From: Actinacidiphila cocklensis
GTDB lineage: Bacteria; Actinomycetota; Actinomycetes; Streptomycetales; Streptomycetaceae
Reading direction: 5' to 3'
DNA: 49,222 nucleotides
Assembly (NCBI RefSeq): GCF_907177275.1
Contig: NZ_CAJSLV010000084.1
Span: 1-49,222 of the forward strand
Every line of letters begins with the position of its first letter. Position 1 is the first letter of the stretch. Shown in pieces: positions 1-7,115 of this stretch. A program made the translations under genes and the position numbers. The notes beneath the pieces are model-generated. The model was not told the DNA's origin. It saw only the letters and a program-made list of their open reading frames with translations, and did no database searches.

Positions 1-189
1 GGCCTGCGGCGCGCTGCGGTCGCCGTCGGACGCGGCCGACGCCGCCGCCTTGTCGGACGAGGCGGAGCTGTCGGACGACGCGCTGCACCCGGCGACGCCG
101 AGCGCGCCGGCCAGCAGCAGCGCCGCGACCGCGGCGCCCCCGCGGCGGCGCCGGGCGCCGGGTGTGTTCTGTCTCGTGCTGGGTCTCAT
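1..189 (-). CDS. lipoprotein, N-terminal part only
   Basis: The reading frame opens at an ATG at 189-187 and runs off the left edge of the window. The first 35 residues form a typical Streptomyces lipoprotein signal: an Arg-rich n-region (GARRRR), a hydrophobic Ala/Leu stretch and the lipobox VAGC with Cys35 as the acylation site. After the Cys comes a Ser/Ala/Asp-rich low-complexity linker, common on exported lipoproteins. A purine-rich run (GGGGGGAA) precedes the start. The product is expected to be anchored on the outer face of the membrane. The functional domain lies outside the window, so no activity can be assigned. It is divergent from hemY, with 134 bp between the starts. Confidence 0.75.
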   Translation of the reverse strand, partial: MRPSTRQNTPGARRRRGGAAVAALLLAGALGVAGCSASSDSSASSDKAAASAASDGDRSAPQA

Positions 190-323
190 CTCAATTCCCC
201 CCAAGGACAGGGCCGTTGTGTCATGCCATCGGTTGGACGGGCGACCCTCCCGGCGCGTTGCCGTTCCGCGGTACCGAAGGAGTCACGGTCGGAACTCGAT
301 CCGGAGTCTGAGACAGTGGACGC

Positions 324-1811
324 ATGAGCGAGACGCACAGCGGCACGGGCGCGGAGGCCGCGCGCGGCGGGGCGGCAGGCCCCGGGACGGGACCCGCCGC
401 GGGACACGTGGTGGTCGTCGGGGGCGGCATCTCGGGGCTCGCCGCCGCCCACCGGCTGGCCGGCGCCGGCGCCCGGGTGACGCTGGTCGAGGCCTCGTCC
501 CGGCTCGGCGGCAAGCTGCACGCCGACGAGATCGCCGGGATGCCGGTCGACCTCGGTGCCGAATCGATTCTGGCCCGCCGCCCCGAAGCCGTCGGCCTGG
601 CCCGCGAGGTCGGCCTCGGCGACGACCTCGAAGCGCCCGCCGTGCTCGGCGCCACCGTGTGGACCCGCGGCCGGCTGCGCCCCATGCCCAAGGGCCACGT
701 GATGGGCGTCCCCGGCGACCTCGGCCCGCTCGCCGCCTCCGGGGTGCTCTCGGCCGCCGGCCTCGCCCGGCTCCCGCTCGACCACGTCCTGCCGCGCACC
801 GAGATCGACGGCGACGTGGCCGTCGGCGCCTACGTCGCCGCCCGGCTCGGCCACGAGGTCGTCGACCGGCTCGTCGAACCGCTGCTCGGCGGCGTCTACG
901 CGGGGAACGCGTACGAGATCTCGCTGCGCGCCGCCGTCCCCCAGCTCTACGCCGCAGCCCGCCGCGGGCGTTCGCTGATCGAGGCCGCCCGCGGCATCCA
1001 GCGCAAGGCCGCCGCCTCGACCGCCACCGGGCCGGTCTTCAACGGCATCCGCGGCGGCATCGGCCGGCTGCCGCTCGCCGTCGCCGAGGCCTGCAGGGCC
1101 GCCGGCGTCGTCATCGAGACCGGGGCGCCGGTGCGCGAGCTGCGCAGGACCGGGCCGCACGGCTGGCAGGTCCGCCTCGACGACCGCGCCATCGACGCCG
1201 ACGCCGTGGTCCTCGCCGCCCCCGCGCCCGTCGCCGCCCGGCTGCTCGGCGCCGAGTCGCCCGCCGCGGCGGCCGACCTGGACAGCGTGGACTACGCGAG
1301 CATGGCGCTGGTCACCCTCGCCTACCGCCGCTCCGACCTGCTGCGGCTGCCGCAGTCCAGCGGCTTCCTGGTACCGCCGGTCGACGGCCGGACGATCAAG
1401 GCCTCGACCTTCTCCAGCCGCAAGTGGGGCTGGCAGGACGCGGCCGGCGGCGACACGATGGTGCTGCGCACCTCGGTCGGGCGGTACGGCGACGAGGCGG
1501 ACCTCGCCTGGGACGACGCCGACCTGGTCCGGCTCTCCCGCGAGGACCTCGCGGACGCGGTCGGCCTGCTGGCCGCGCCGGTCGCCGCCAGGGTCACCCG
1601 CTGGGACTCGGGGCTGCCGCAGTACCCGGTCGGGCACGTGGACCGCGTCGCCCGCATCCGCGAGCAGGTCGCCAAGCTCCCCGGGCTCGCGGTGTGCGGC
1701 GCCCTCTACGACGGCGTCGGCATCCCGGCCTGCGTCGGCAGCGGGCAGCGCGCGGCCGCCGAGGTACTGGCCACCCTGGTGCCCGCCGGCCAGGGCGGCG
1801 CGGGAGAATAG
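324..1811 (+). CDS. hemY: coproporphyrinogen III / protoporphyrinogen oxidase
   Basis: This is a 495-aa FAD-dependent oxidase of the HemY/CgoX family. The dinucleotide-binding motif GGGISG is at about residues 33-38, followed by the LVEASSRLGGKL segment that binds the FAD ribose, and the C-terminal VCGALYDGVGIPACVGSG FAD motif. In actinobacteria this enzyme normally oxidises coproporphyrinogen III to coproporphyrin III in the coproporphyrin-dependent haem pathway, at the inner membrane face. That assignment is supported by hemQ starting 4 bp after its stop, which indicates one operon. Length is normal for the family. No sequence-level oddity was seen. Confidence 0.95.
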   Translation: MSETHSGTGAEAARGGAAGPGTGPAAGHVVVVGGGISGLAAAHRLAGAGARVTLVEASSRLGGKLHADEIAGMPVDLGAESILARRPEAVGLAREVGLGDDLEAPAVLGATVWTRGRLRPMPKGHVMGVPGDLGPLAASGVLSAAGLARLPLDHVLPRTEIDGDVAVGAYVAARLGHEVVDRLVEPLLGGVYAGNAYEISLRAAVPQLYAAARRGRSLIEAARGIQRKAAASTATGPVFNGIRGGIGRLPLAVAEACRAAGVVIETGAPVRELRRTGPHGWQVRLDDRAIDADAVVLAAPAPVAARLLGAESPAAAADLDSVDYASMALVTLAYRRSDLLRLPQSSGFLVPPVDGRTIKASTFSSRKWGWQDAAGGDTMVLRTSVGRYGDEADLAWDDADLVRLSREDLADAVGLLAAPVAARVTRWDSGLPQYPVGHVDRVARIREQVAKLPGLAVCGALYDGVGIPACVGSGQRAAAEVLATLVPAGQGGAGE

Positions 1812-1815
1812 CGGC

Positions 1816-2577
1816 ATGACCGACTCCACTGCCGCCCACACCCCCGACCCCGCCGCCGCGGAAGCCGCGGAGCACGCCAGGACCGCGAACGCGGGCAAGA
1901 AGGCCAAGGACCTCAACGAGGTCATCCGCTACACGCTGTGGTCGGTGTTCCGGCTGCGCGCCCCGCTGCCCGAGGACCGCACCGGCTACGCCGACGAGGT
2001 CGACGAGCTGTTCGCCCAGCTCGCCGCGAAGGACGTGACGATCCGCGGCACCTACGACGTGTCCGGGCTGCGGGCCGACGCGGACCTGATGATCTGGTGG
2101 CACGCGGAGACCGCGGAGGCGCTGCAGGAGGCCTACAACCTCTTCCGCCGCACCCGGCTGGGCCGGGCGCTGGAGCCGGTGTGGTCCAACATGGCGCTGC
2201 ACCGCCCGGCCGAGTTCAACAAGTCGCACATCCCGGCGTTCCTCGCCGACGAGACGCCCCGCGACTACGTCAGCGTCTACCCCTTCGTGCGCTCGTACGA
2301 CTGGTACCTGCTGCCCGACGAGGACCGCCGCAGGATGCTCGCCGACCACGGCAAGCTGGCCCGCGGCTACCCCGACGTGCGCGCCAACACCGTCGCGTCC
2401 TTCTCGCTCGGCGACTACGAGTGGATCCTGGCCTTCGAGGCCGACGAGCTGTACCGCATCGTCGACCTCATGCGGCTGCTCCGCGCGTCCGAGGCGCGGA
2501 TGCACGTCCGCGAGGAGGTGCCCTTCTACACCGGGCGCCGCCGCCCGGTCGCCGAACTGGTCGCCGGCCTGGCCTGA
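1816..2577 (+). CDS. hemQ: coproheme decarboxylase HemQ/ChdC
   Basis: This is a 253-aa member of the chlorite-dismutase-fold family. In Gram-positive bacteria it decarboxylates coproheme III to haem b, the last step of the coproporphyrin pathway. The YVSVYPFVRSYDWYLLP block contains Tyr155, the likely catalytic radical tyrosine, and His178 in ADHGKLARG is the likely proximal iron ligand. His138 (NKSHIP) lies 17 residues before Tyr155, matching the distal-base histidine described for actinobacterial enzymes (His118/Tyr135 numbering in Corynebacterium). It follows hemY by 4 bp, so the two are almost certainly co-transcribed. The first 35 residues form an Ala-rich extension before the conserved fold. 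Confidence 0.95.
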   Translation: MTDSTAAHTPDPAAAEAAEHARTANAGKKAKDLNEVIRYTLWSVFRLRAPLPEDRTGYADEVDELFAQLAAKDVTIRGTYDVSGLRADADLMIWWHAETAEALQEAYNLFRRTRLGRALEPVWSNMALHRPAEFNKSHIPAFLADETPRDYVSVYPFVRSYDWYLLPDEDRRRMLADHGKLARGYPDVRANTVASFSLGDYEWILAFEADELYRIVDLMRLLRASEARMHVREEVPFYTGRRRPVAELVAGLA

Positions 2578-2584
2578 CCCCGTC

Positions 2585-2998
2585 CTACGCGTCGGCGTCC
2601 GCGTGCGCCGCGTCGTAGGCGTCGCGGGAGTCCAGCACATGCTCGATGTGCCGCTCCGACCAGGACTTGACGGCGGCGAGCACGACGAGCAGGTCGCGGC
2701 CGATGCCGGTCAGCTCGTAGTCCACCCTGACCGGCACGGACGCGGTGACCGTACGCGTCACCAGCCCGTCGCGCTCCAGCGCGCGCAGCGTCTGGGTGAG
2801 CATCTTCTGGCTCACCCCGGCGATCGTCCTGGCCAGCTCGGCGTAGCGCAGCGGACCGTCCGCCAGCGCCGTGACGATCAGCGTCGCCCACTTGTCGCTG
2901 ATCCGGTCCAGCAGCTGCCGGGACGGGCACACCGCCATGAACGCGTCGTAGGCGGTCCGGGCTTCCGCGCGGCGCTCGGCCGCGGTCCTCGTGGGCAT
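2585..2998 (-). CDS. HxlR-family transcriptional regulator
   Basis: This 137-aa protein is a single winged-helix domain of the HxlR (DUF24, MarR-related) type. Recognisable blocks are CPSRQLLDRISDKWATLIVTALADGPLRY, the SQKMLTQTLRALERDGLVTR recognition helix and wing, and a VDYELTGIGRDLL C-terminal helix. Cys24 sits near the position of the redox-sensing Cys in some HxlR proteins (YodB, QorR), just before the first helix. It is divergent from a quinone-oxidoreductase-like gene, the classic QorR/qor arrangement, so it probably represses that gene and itself in response to quinones or oxidants. Inverted repeats at 3037-3055 and 3064-3099 lie in the shared intergenic region. Confidence 0.9.
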   Translation of the reverse strand: MPTRTAAERRAEARTAYDAFMAVCPSRQLLDRISDKWATLIVTALADGPLRYAELARTIAGVSQKMLTQTLRALERDGLVTRTVTASVPVRVDYELTGIGRDLLVVLAAVKSWSERHIEHVLDSRDAYDAAHADADA

Positions 2999-3036
2999 GA
3001 CGACTCCCGTGTGGGTTACGCACTTCCAGGTGCCTT

Positions 3037-3055
3037 CTTACCGAAAGAGAGTAAC
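3037..3055. promoter_or_regulatory. candidate HxlR operator
   Basis: An imperfect palindrome CTTAC-N9-GTAAC (TTAC/GTAA is perfect) lies 39 bp upstream of the HxlR start and 58 bp before the divergent oxidoreductase start. HxlR/DUF24 regulators generally bind short spaced palindromes of this kind near their own divergent promoters. An outer GTTAC at 3015-3019 can also pair with the GTAAC half. Assignment to this regulator is inferred from position. Confidence 0.45.
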
Positions 3056-3063
3056 GCGACCTA

Positions 3064-3099
3064 GGTTCGCAGGTGTTGGGAGCAACACCACAGCGAACC
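3064..3099. repeat. nested perfect inverted repeat in the oxidoreductase leader
   Basis: Two perfect 7-bp stems are nested: GGTTCGC (3064-3070) pairs with GCGAACC (3093-3099), and inside it GGTGTTG (3072-3078) pairs with CAACACC (3083-3089) around a GGAG loop. The ribosome binding site AGGAG follows at 3101-3105, directly before the ATG at 3113. The structure could be an operator, or an mRNA hairpin that affects initiation of the oxidoreductase. See the finding for this site. Confidence 0.55.
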
Positions 3100-3112
3100 C
3101 AGGAGAACAGCC

Positions 3113-4045
3113 ATGCGTGCAGTCGTCGTACGGGACTTCGGCGGTCCCGAGGCGCTGGTCACCGTCGAGCAGCCGCTGCCCGAGCCCGGCCCGGGGCAGG
3201 TGCGGATCGCGGTACAGGCCGCCGCGGTCAACCCGATCGACCTCGCCGTACGCGCCGGGGCCATGATCACGATCGGCTTCGCCGAGCCGCAGCCGCAGTT
3301 CGGGCTCGGCTGGGACGTGGCCGGCACGGTCGACGCCGTCGGGGCGGGGGTGGAACTCGCCGTCGGCGACGCCGTGATCGGGCTCGTCGACCGGCTCGAC
3401 CTGCCCACCGGGGCGTACGCGGAGTACGTCGTACTCGACGCGACGGCGGTCGGGCGGGCGCCCCGGCATGCGTCCCCCGCCGAAGCGGCCACGCTGCCGC
3501 TGTGCGGCCTCACCGCCGCACAGGGGCTCGACCTGCTCGGCCTCGCCCCCGGCGGCACCCTGCTGGTCACCGGCGCGGCCGGCGGCGTCGGCGGCTTCGC
3601 GGTCGAACTCGCCGCGGCCCGGGGCCTGCGGGTCGTCGCCCTCGCGGCACCCGGCGACGAGGAACTGGTCCGCGGTTTCGGTGCGGAGCACTTCGTGCCG
3701 CGCGGCAGCCGGGTCGCCGACGCGGTCCGTGCGGTCGTGCCGGGCGGCGTCGACGGGGTGCTCGACGCCGCGGTCGTCAAGACCCCCGCGCTCGAAGCGC
3801 TGCGCACCGGAGGGGCGTTCGTGGCCGTCGGCCTCGGGGCGGACCCCGTTCCGCGGCGGGGGACGCGGGTCGCGAACGTGTGGGTCCACGCGGACGGGGC
3901 GCGGCTCACCGAGTTGGCGGGGCTTGCCGATGCGGGCCGGCTCACGCTGCGCGTCGCCGGTACCTTCGCCCTCGACGGCGCCGCGGCCGCCCACCGCCGC
4001 CAAGCCGAAGCCGGCCTCCGCGGCCGCCTCGCCCTCCTCCCCTGA
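3113..4045 (+). CDS. NADP-dependent zinc-free quinone oxidoreductase (MDR superfamily)
   Basis: This is a 310-aa medium-chain dehydrogenase/reductase. It has the N-terminal GroES-like fold (RAVVVRDFGGPEALVTVEQPLPEPGPGQV), the AAAVNPIDLAVRAG and GWDVAGTVDAVG blocks, and a Rossmann domain with VTGAAGGVGGFAVELAA near residue 145. The catalytic-zinc ligands of alcohol dehydrogenases are not evident, which fits the quinone oxidoreductase (QOR) branch: one- or two-electron reduction of quinones or enones with NADPH in the cytoplasm. Start choice rests on AGGAG 7 nt upstream of ATG 3113. The divergent HxlR gene is the probable repressor. Exact substrate unknown. Confidence 0.85.
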   Translation: MRAVVVRDFGGPEALVTVEQPLPEPGPGQVRIAVQAAAVNPIDLAVRAGAMITIGFAEPQPQFGLGWDVAGTVDAVGAGVELAVGDAVIGLVDRLDLPTGAYAEYVVLDATAVGRAPRHASPAEAATLPLCGLTAAQGLDLLGLAPGGTLLVTGAAGGVGGFAVELAAARGLRVVALAAPGDEELVRGFGAEHFVPRGSRVADAVRAVVPGGVDGVLDAAVVKTPALEALRTGGAFVAVGLGADPVPRRGTRVANVWVHADGARLTELAGLADAGRLTLRVAGTFALDGAAAAHRRQAEAGLRGRLALLP

Positions 4046-4391
4046 CCCCTCACCCCTTGCGGCGGGCAGGTCCGCCTTTCGCCGGTGGTGGGTGTACGCG
4101 CAGTTCCCCGCGCCCCTTCGGGTCCTGCCCCTTGCGGCGGGCGGTTGGCTTCCCGGCCGTCTCGGCTGGTCGCGCAGTTCCCCGCGCCCCTTTCGGCCTG
4201 CGTCCTCCTGCGCCAGGTGATTGCCCCTGGCAGGGGCTTGGGCTTTGACGTGGAGGGTGAGCGTTCTTCGGGGGCGCTGGGGGTACTCCCAGGCGAAGCT
4301 CTGGGGGCGGAACCGCGCGACCAGCCCACGGCGGTGCGGCAGGCAAGCAACTCGCCGCAAGGGGCACTCGCCCGGAGGCGCCAGCAGAGGC
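4046..4391. repeat. non-coding patch of Streptomyces-type dispersed repeats
   Basis: There is no convincing gene in these 346 bp between two convergent genes. The motif CGCGCAGTTCCCCGCGCCCC occurs at 4097-4116 and 4171-4190, each followed by TT(T)CGG. A diverged inverted copy (GGAACCGCGCGACCAGCCC) is at 4309-4327, matching GGCTGGTCGCGCAGTTCC around 4165-4182. CCCCTTGCGGCGGGC occurs near 4053 and 4129. A hairpin CTGGG-N6-CCCAG lies at 4277-4292, followed by CTCTGGGGGCGG. Such motifs are common between genes in Streptomyces; they probably act as terminators or relics of a repeat family. Confidence 0.7.
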
Positions 4392-5093
4392 TCAGGCGTG
4401 GAGGGCCGGGTGGGTGGCGATGACGGTCGGGGTGTTCGGGGGGATCTCGGTGAAACCGGCATCGCGGACGACGGGGAGGGCCGGGTCCGAGGCGAGTACG
4501 GCCCACGCCTGGGCCGTGGGGGTGCGGACGGCCAGGGGGAAGCCCGCAGAACGCCAGGCCGCGCGGCCGGAAGCGCCCAGTTCCCACCAGGCGAGCTGCG
4601 CTCCGTGCCCGGCCTGCGCCATCGCCTTGCCCGCGGACATCGTGACGTCCGGGTTGGTCCACAGCACCGGCACTCCCGGCTCCGGCGGAGCCACCGGCTC
4701 GGGATCGTCCAGCTCGGTGCCGGACACCTGGAGCCTGGCCAGGTCCTTGGGCCAGCCGTCGAGCGGCACCGGCGGGTAGACCCGGACCTCGGCCGAGCGG
4801 CCCGTGACGGTGATGCCCGGCAGCGCCTCGGCCCTGCGCCATTCCGCGCCCCGCGCGCGCCGTACGACCTTCCTGATCCTGGCGTCCTGCCAGTCGCGTA
4901 CCGCCTGCGTCCACTCGCCGTCCTCGGCGGTGGCGCGCTCGTCGGACAGCAGGGTCAGTACGGCGCGGGCCGCCGTCTCCATCGCGTCGGTGCGCGCCGG
5001 CGGGGCGTCCCGCTCGATGCGCACGACGAGCGGCAGGACGAACTGCGGTGCCGCGTCCCGCTCGGCGGCAGTGTGCTGGAAGGGGCTGGTCAC
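4392..5093 (-). CDS. PTH2-like peptidyl-tRNA hydrolase family protein
   Basis: This 233-aa protein carries in its C-terminal half the block DVTMSAGKAMAQAGHGAQLAWWE (about residues 149-171). It resembles the PTH2 signature SxGKxAaQxaHA, with Lys156, Gln160 and His163 in the expected positions. PTH2 enzymes release peptides from stalled peptidyl-tRNA. The 140-residue N-terminal extension and the divergent surrounding sequence mean the fold assignment is better supported than the activity. The gene is convergent with the MDR gene across the repeat patch and divergent from the ABC gene at 5153. No signal peptide or membrane segment is visible. Confidence 0.65.
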   Translation of the reverse strand: MTSPFQHTAAERDAAPQFVLPLVVRIERDAPPARTDAMETAARAVLTLLSDERATAEDGEWTQAVRDWQDARIRKVVRRARGAEWRRAEALPGITVTGRSAEVRVYPPVPLDGWPKDLARLQVSGTELDDPEPVAPPEPGVPVLWTNPDVTMSAGKAMAQAGHGAQLAWWELGASGRAAWRSAGFPLAVRTPTAQAWAVLASDPALPVVRDAGFTEIPPNTPTVIATHPALHA

Positions 5094-5115
5094 AGGCCAA
5101 GTCTGCCACCGGCCC

Positions 5116-5145
5116 TTGGCGCCACGCGGGCGGGTGGGCCAGGAT
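5116..5145 (+). promoter_or_regulatory. candidate promoter of the ABC gene (leaderless)
   Basis: TTGGCG at 5116-5121 and CAGGAT at 5140-5145 are separated by 18 bp, like a HrdB-type promoter. The GTG at 5153 would then be only 7 nt downstream of the -10 element, implying an mRNA with essentially no leader. This favours GTG 5153 over the in-frame ATG 5144, which would lie inside the -10 element. Confidence 0.45.
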
Positions 5146-5152
5146 GAGGCCC

Positions 5153-6700
5153 GTGCACGACACGGGACTGCTGCGGCTCGACGGCGTCGGGCGGCGCTAC
5201 GGGCTGCGCGGGCCGTGGGTGCTGCGCGGCGTCACGCTGGACGTGCCGGCCGGGGCGCTGGTCCGCGTCGAGGGTGTGAACGGCAGCGGCAAGTCGACGC
5301 TGCTGCGCATCCTGGCCGGGGTGGACACGCCCGACACCGGCCGGGTCACCGGCCGCCCCGCGGCGTCCACCGCCTACGTGCCCGAGCGCTTCCCCGCGGC
5401 GCTGCCCTTCCCCGTGCTGCGCTACCTCGTCCACCTCGGCACCGTCCGCGGCCTGCAGGCCGCCGCCGCGCGGGAGCGGGCCGAGCACTGGCTGGACCGC
5501 TTCAGCATCGGCGGGTACGCCCGCACGCCGCTCGACGAGCTGTCCAAGGGCACCTGCCAGAAGGTCGCGGTGGTACAGGCCCTGCTCGCCGACCCGGAGC
5601 TGCTCGTCCTGGACGAGGCGTGGACCGGCCTCGACACCGTCGCGCGGGGCACCCTCGACGCGGTGGTCCGCGCGCGGGTGGCGGCCGGCGGCACGGTCGT
5701 CTTCGTCGACCACGACCCGCGCCGGCTGGCCGGCGAGGCCACCGTGACGGTGACCGTCCCCGCAGCGGCGGACCCGGTGACCGCCGTGGTCACGACGGCC
5801 GCGCCGCCGCCCGCCGCGGGCGTCGTCATCGAGGCGGTACGGCCCGGCGCGGGCACAGAAGGGAAGGACCTGCGGCTCGTCGTCGCCGCGGAGGAGTCCG
5901 ACGCGGTGCTGCGCGAGCTGCTGCACGCCGAGCCGGCCTGGCATGTCACCGGCGTCAGCACCCACACCCGGGCCGCGGGCGACGCCCCCGGCCTGCCCGA
6001 CGTCCCCGCGGCCGCCGCCGGGTCACGCAGGACCGCCGCACTGCTGCGCTACCAGGCCGACCTGCTGGCCCGCTCGCACCGCTGGCTCCCCCCGCTGCTC
6101 CTCTACGGCGCCGTCATGGCGATCGGCGTCACGGGCGGCCAGCCCGTGCTGGGCTCGCTCGGCTACGCGGCCGCGCTGCTGCTGCCGGTCGCCGCGTGGA
6201 TGGTACGGGTCTGCGCCGGCAACGAGCCCCCGGCCGCGCGGGCGTGCGTCGCCTCCGCGGTCGGCGCCGGGCGCGCGCAGGCGGGCGCGCTGGTGACCGC
6301 GCTGCTCGCGTCGGCGCTGCTCGGGGTGATCGGTACGGGAGTGGTCGCGGTGATCAGCAGCGCCTACTCCGACGACAGGCACGTTGCGGTGCCACTGGGC
6401 CCGGCGGCCGTGGCGGGGCTGCTGGCCGCCGCCGTGTCCGTCTTCCTGGGCACGGCCGTCGGGGCGCTCACCAACCCGCCGCTGCTGCGCAGCGGCGGCT
6501 GGTCGCTGCTGGTCACCGCGCTCTCGGCGGGGGGCGTCCTGGTGGTCTCCGGCTCCCCGGCCCACGCGGCGGTGACCGACATGGTCACGGCCTCCCGCAC
6601 CGGGTCCGTCACCTACCCCGTCCCCGCCGCCGTGGCGGCGGGGCTGCTCGCGGCCGCGGCGGGCTACCTGTCCACGCGCGCGGCCCGGCACACGTACTAG
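5153..6700 (+). CDS. ABC transporter, fused ATPase and membrane domain
   Basis: This is a 515-aa protein. Residues 1-200 form an ABC ATPase: Walker A GVNGSGKST (41-49), signature LSKGTCQKV (129-137, a weakened LSGGQ), Walker B LLVLDEA (149-155), and the H-loop in VFVDHDP. After a linker with little conservation (about 200-300), the C-terminal 200 residues hold about six hydrophobic helices (for example WLPPLLLYGAVMAIGV and AVAGLLAAAVSVFLGTAVGAL). ATPase-first fusion to an ABC-2-like membrane domain in one chain is less usual than separate genes; it probably acts as a homodimeric exporter. Start GTG 5153 was chosen from promoter spacing, and ATG 5144 is the alternative. Substrate unknown. Confidence 0.8.
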   Translation: MHDTGLLRLDGVGRRYGLRGPWVLRGVTLDVPAGALVRVEGVNGSGKSTLLRILAGVDTPDTGRVTGRPAASTAYVPERFPAALPFPVLRYLVHLGTVRGLQAAAARERAEHWLDRFSIGGYARTPLDELSKGTCQKVAVVQALLADPELLVLDEAWTGLDTVARGTLDAVVRARVAAGGTVVFVDHDPRRLAGEATVTVTVPAAADPVTAVVTTAAPPPAAGVVIEAVRPGAGTEGKDLRLVVAAEESDAVLRELLHAEPAWHVTGVSTHTRAAGDAPGLPDVPAAAAGSRRTAALLRYQADLLARSHRWLPPLLLYGAVMAIGVTGGQPVLGSLGYAAALLLPVAAWMVRVCAGNEPPAARACVASAVGAGRAQAGALVTALLASALLGVIGTGVVAVISSAYSDDRHVAVPLGPAAVAGLLAAAVSVFLGTAVGALTNPPLLRSGGWSLLVTALSAGGVLVVSGSPAHAAVTDMVTASRTGSVTYPVPAAVAAGLLAAAAGYLSTRAARHTY

Positions 6701-7105
6701 CTACTCCTTCGGGGCGAGCTGCAGGGAGATCGAGTTGATGCAGTAGCGCTGGTCGGTCGGCGTGCCGTAGCCCTCGCCCTCGAAGACGTGGCCGAGGTGG
6801 GAGCCGCAGCGGGCGCAGCGCACCTCCACCCGGACCATGCCCATCGTGCGGTCCTCGATCAGCTCGACGGCGTCGCTGTCCGCCGGGTCGTAGAAGGACG
6901 GCCAGCCGCAGTGCGAGTCGAACTTCGTGTCGGAACGGAACAGCTCGGCGCCGCACGCGCGGCACGCGTACACGCCCTCGGTCTTGACGTCGGTGTACTC
7001 GCCCGTGAAGGGACGCTCGGTGCCGGCCTTGCGCAGGACCGCGTACTCCTCGGGCGACAGCTCCGCACGCCACTGCTCGTCGGTCTTGTTCACTTCGTAT
7101 GACAT
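6701..7105 (-). CDS. msrB: peptide methionine-R-sulfoxide reductase MsrB
   Basis: This 134-aa single-domain enzyme reduces methionine-R-sulfoxide in proteins. The structural zinc site is formed by two CxxC pairs, Cys48/Cys51 and Cys97/Cys100. The HCGWPSF block is at 65-71, and the catalytic cysteine is Cys122 in RYCINS, followed by the SLQL end typical of the family. Length is normal. Its start lies 10 bp after the murC stop on the same strand, so it is probably read from the murC transcript. Its stop codon abuts that of the convergent ABC gene. Confidence 0.97.
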   Translation of the reverse strand: MSYEVNKTDEQWRAELSPEEYAVLRKAGTERPFTGEYTDVKTEGVYACRACGAELFRSDTKFDSHCGWPSFYDPADSDAVELIEDRTMGMVRVEVRCARCGSHLGHVFEGEGYGTPTDQRYCINSISLQLAPKE

Positions 7106-7115
7106 GGAGGTCCTC

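Noticed and set aside
3061..5163. A 700-aa minus-strand frame
   Set aside because: It crosses the MDR gene, the repeat patch and the PTH2 gene out of frame; no coherent domain.
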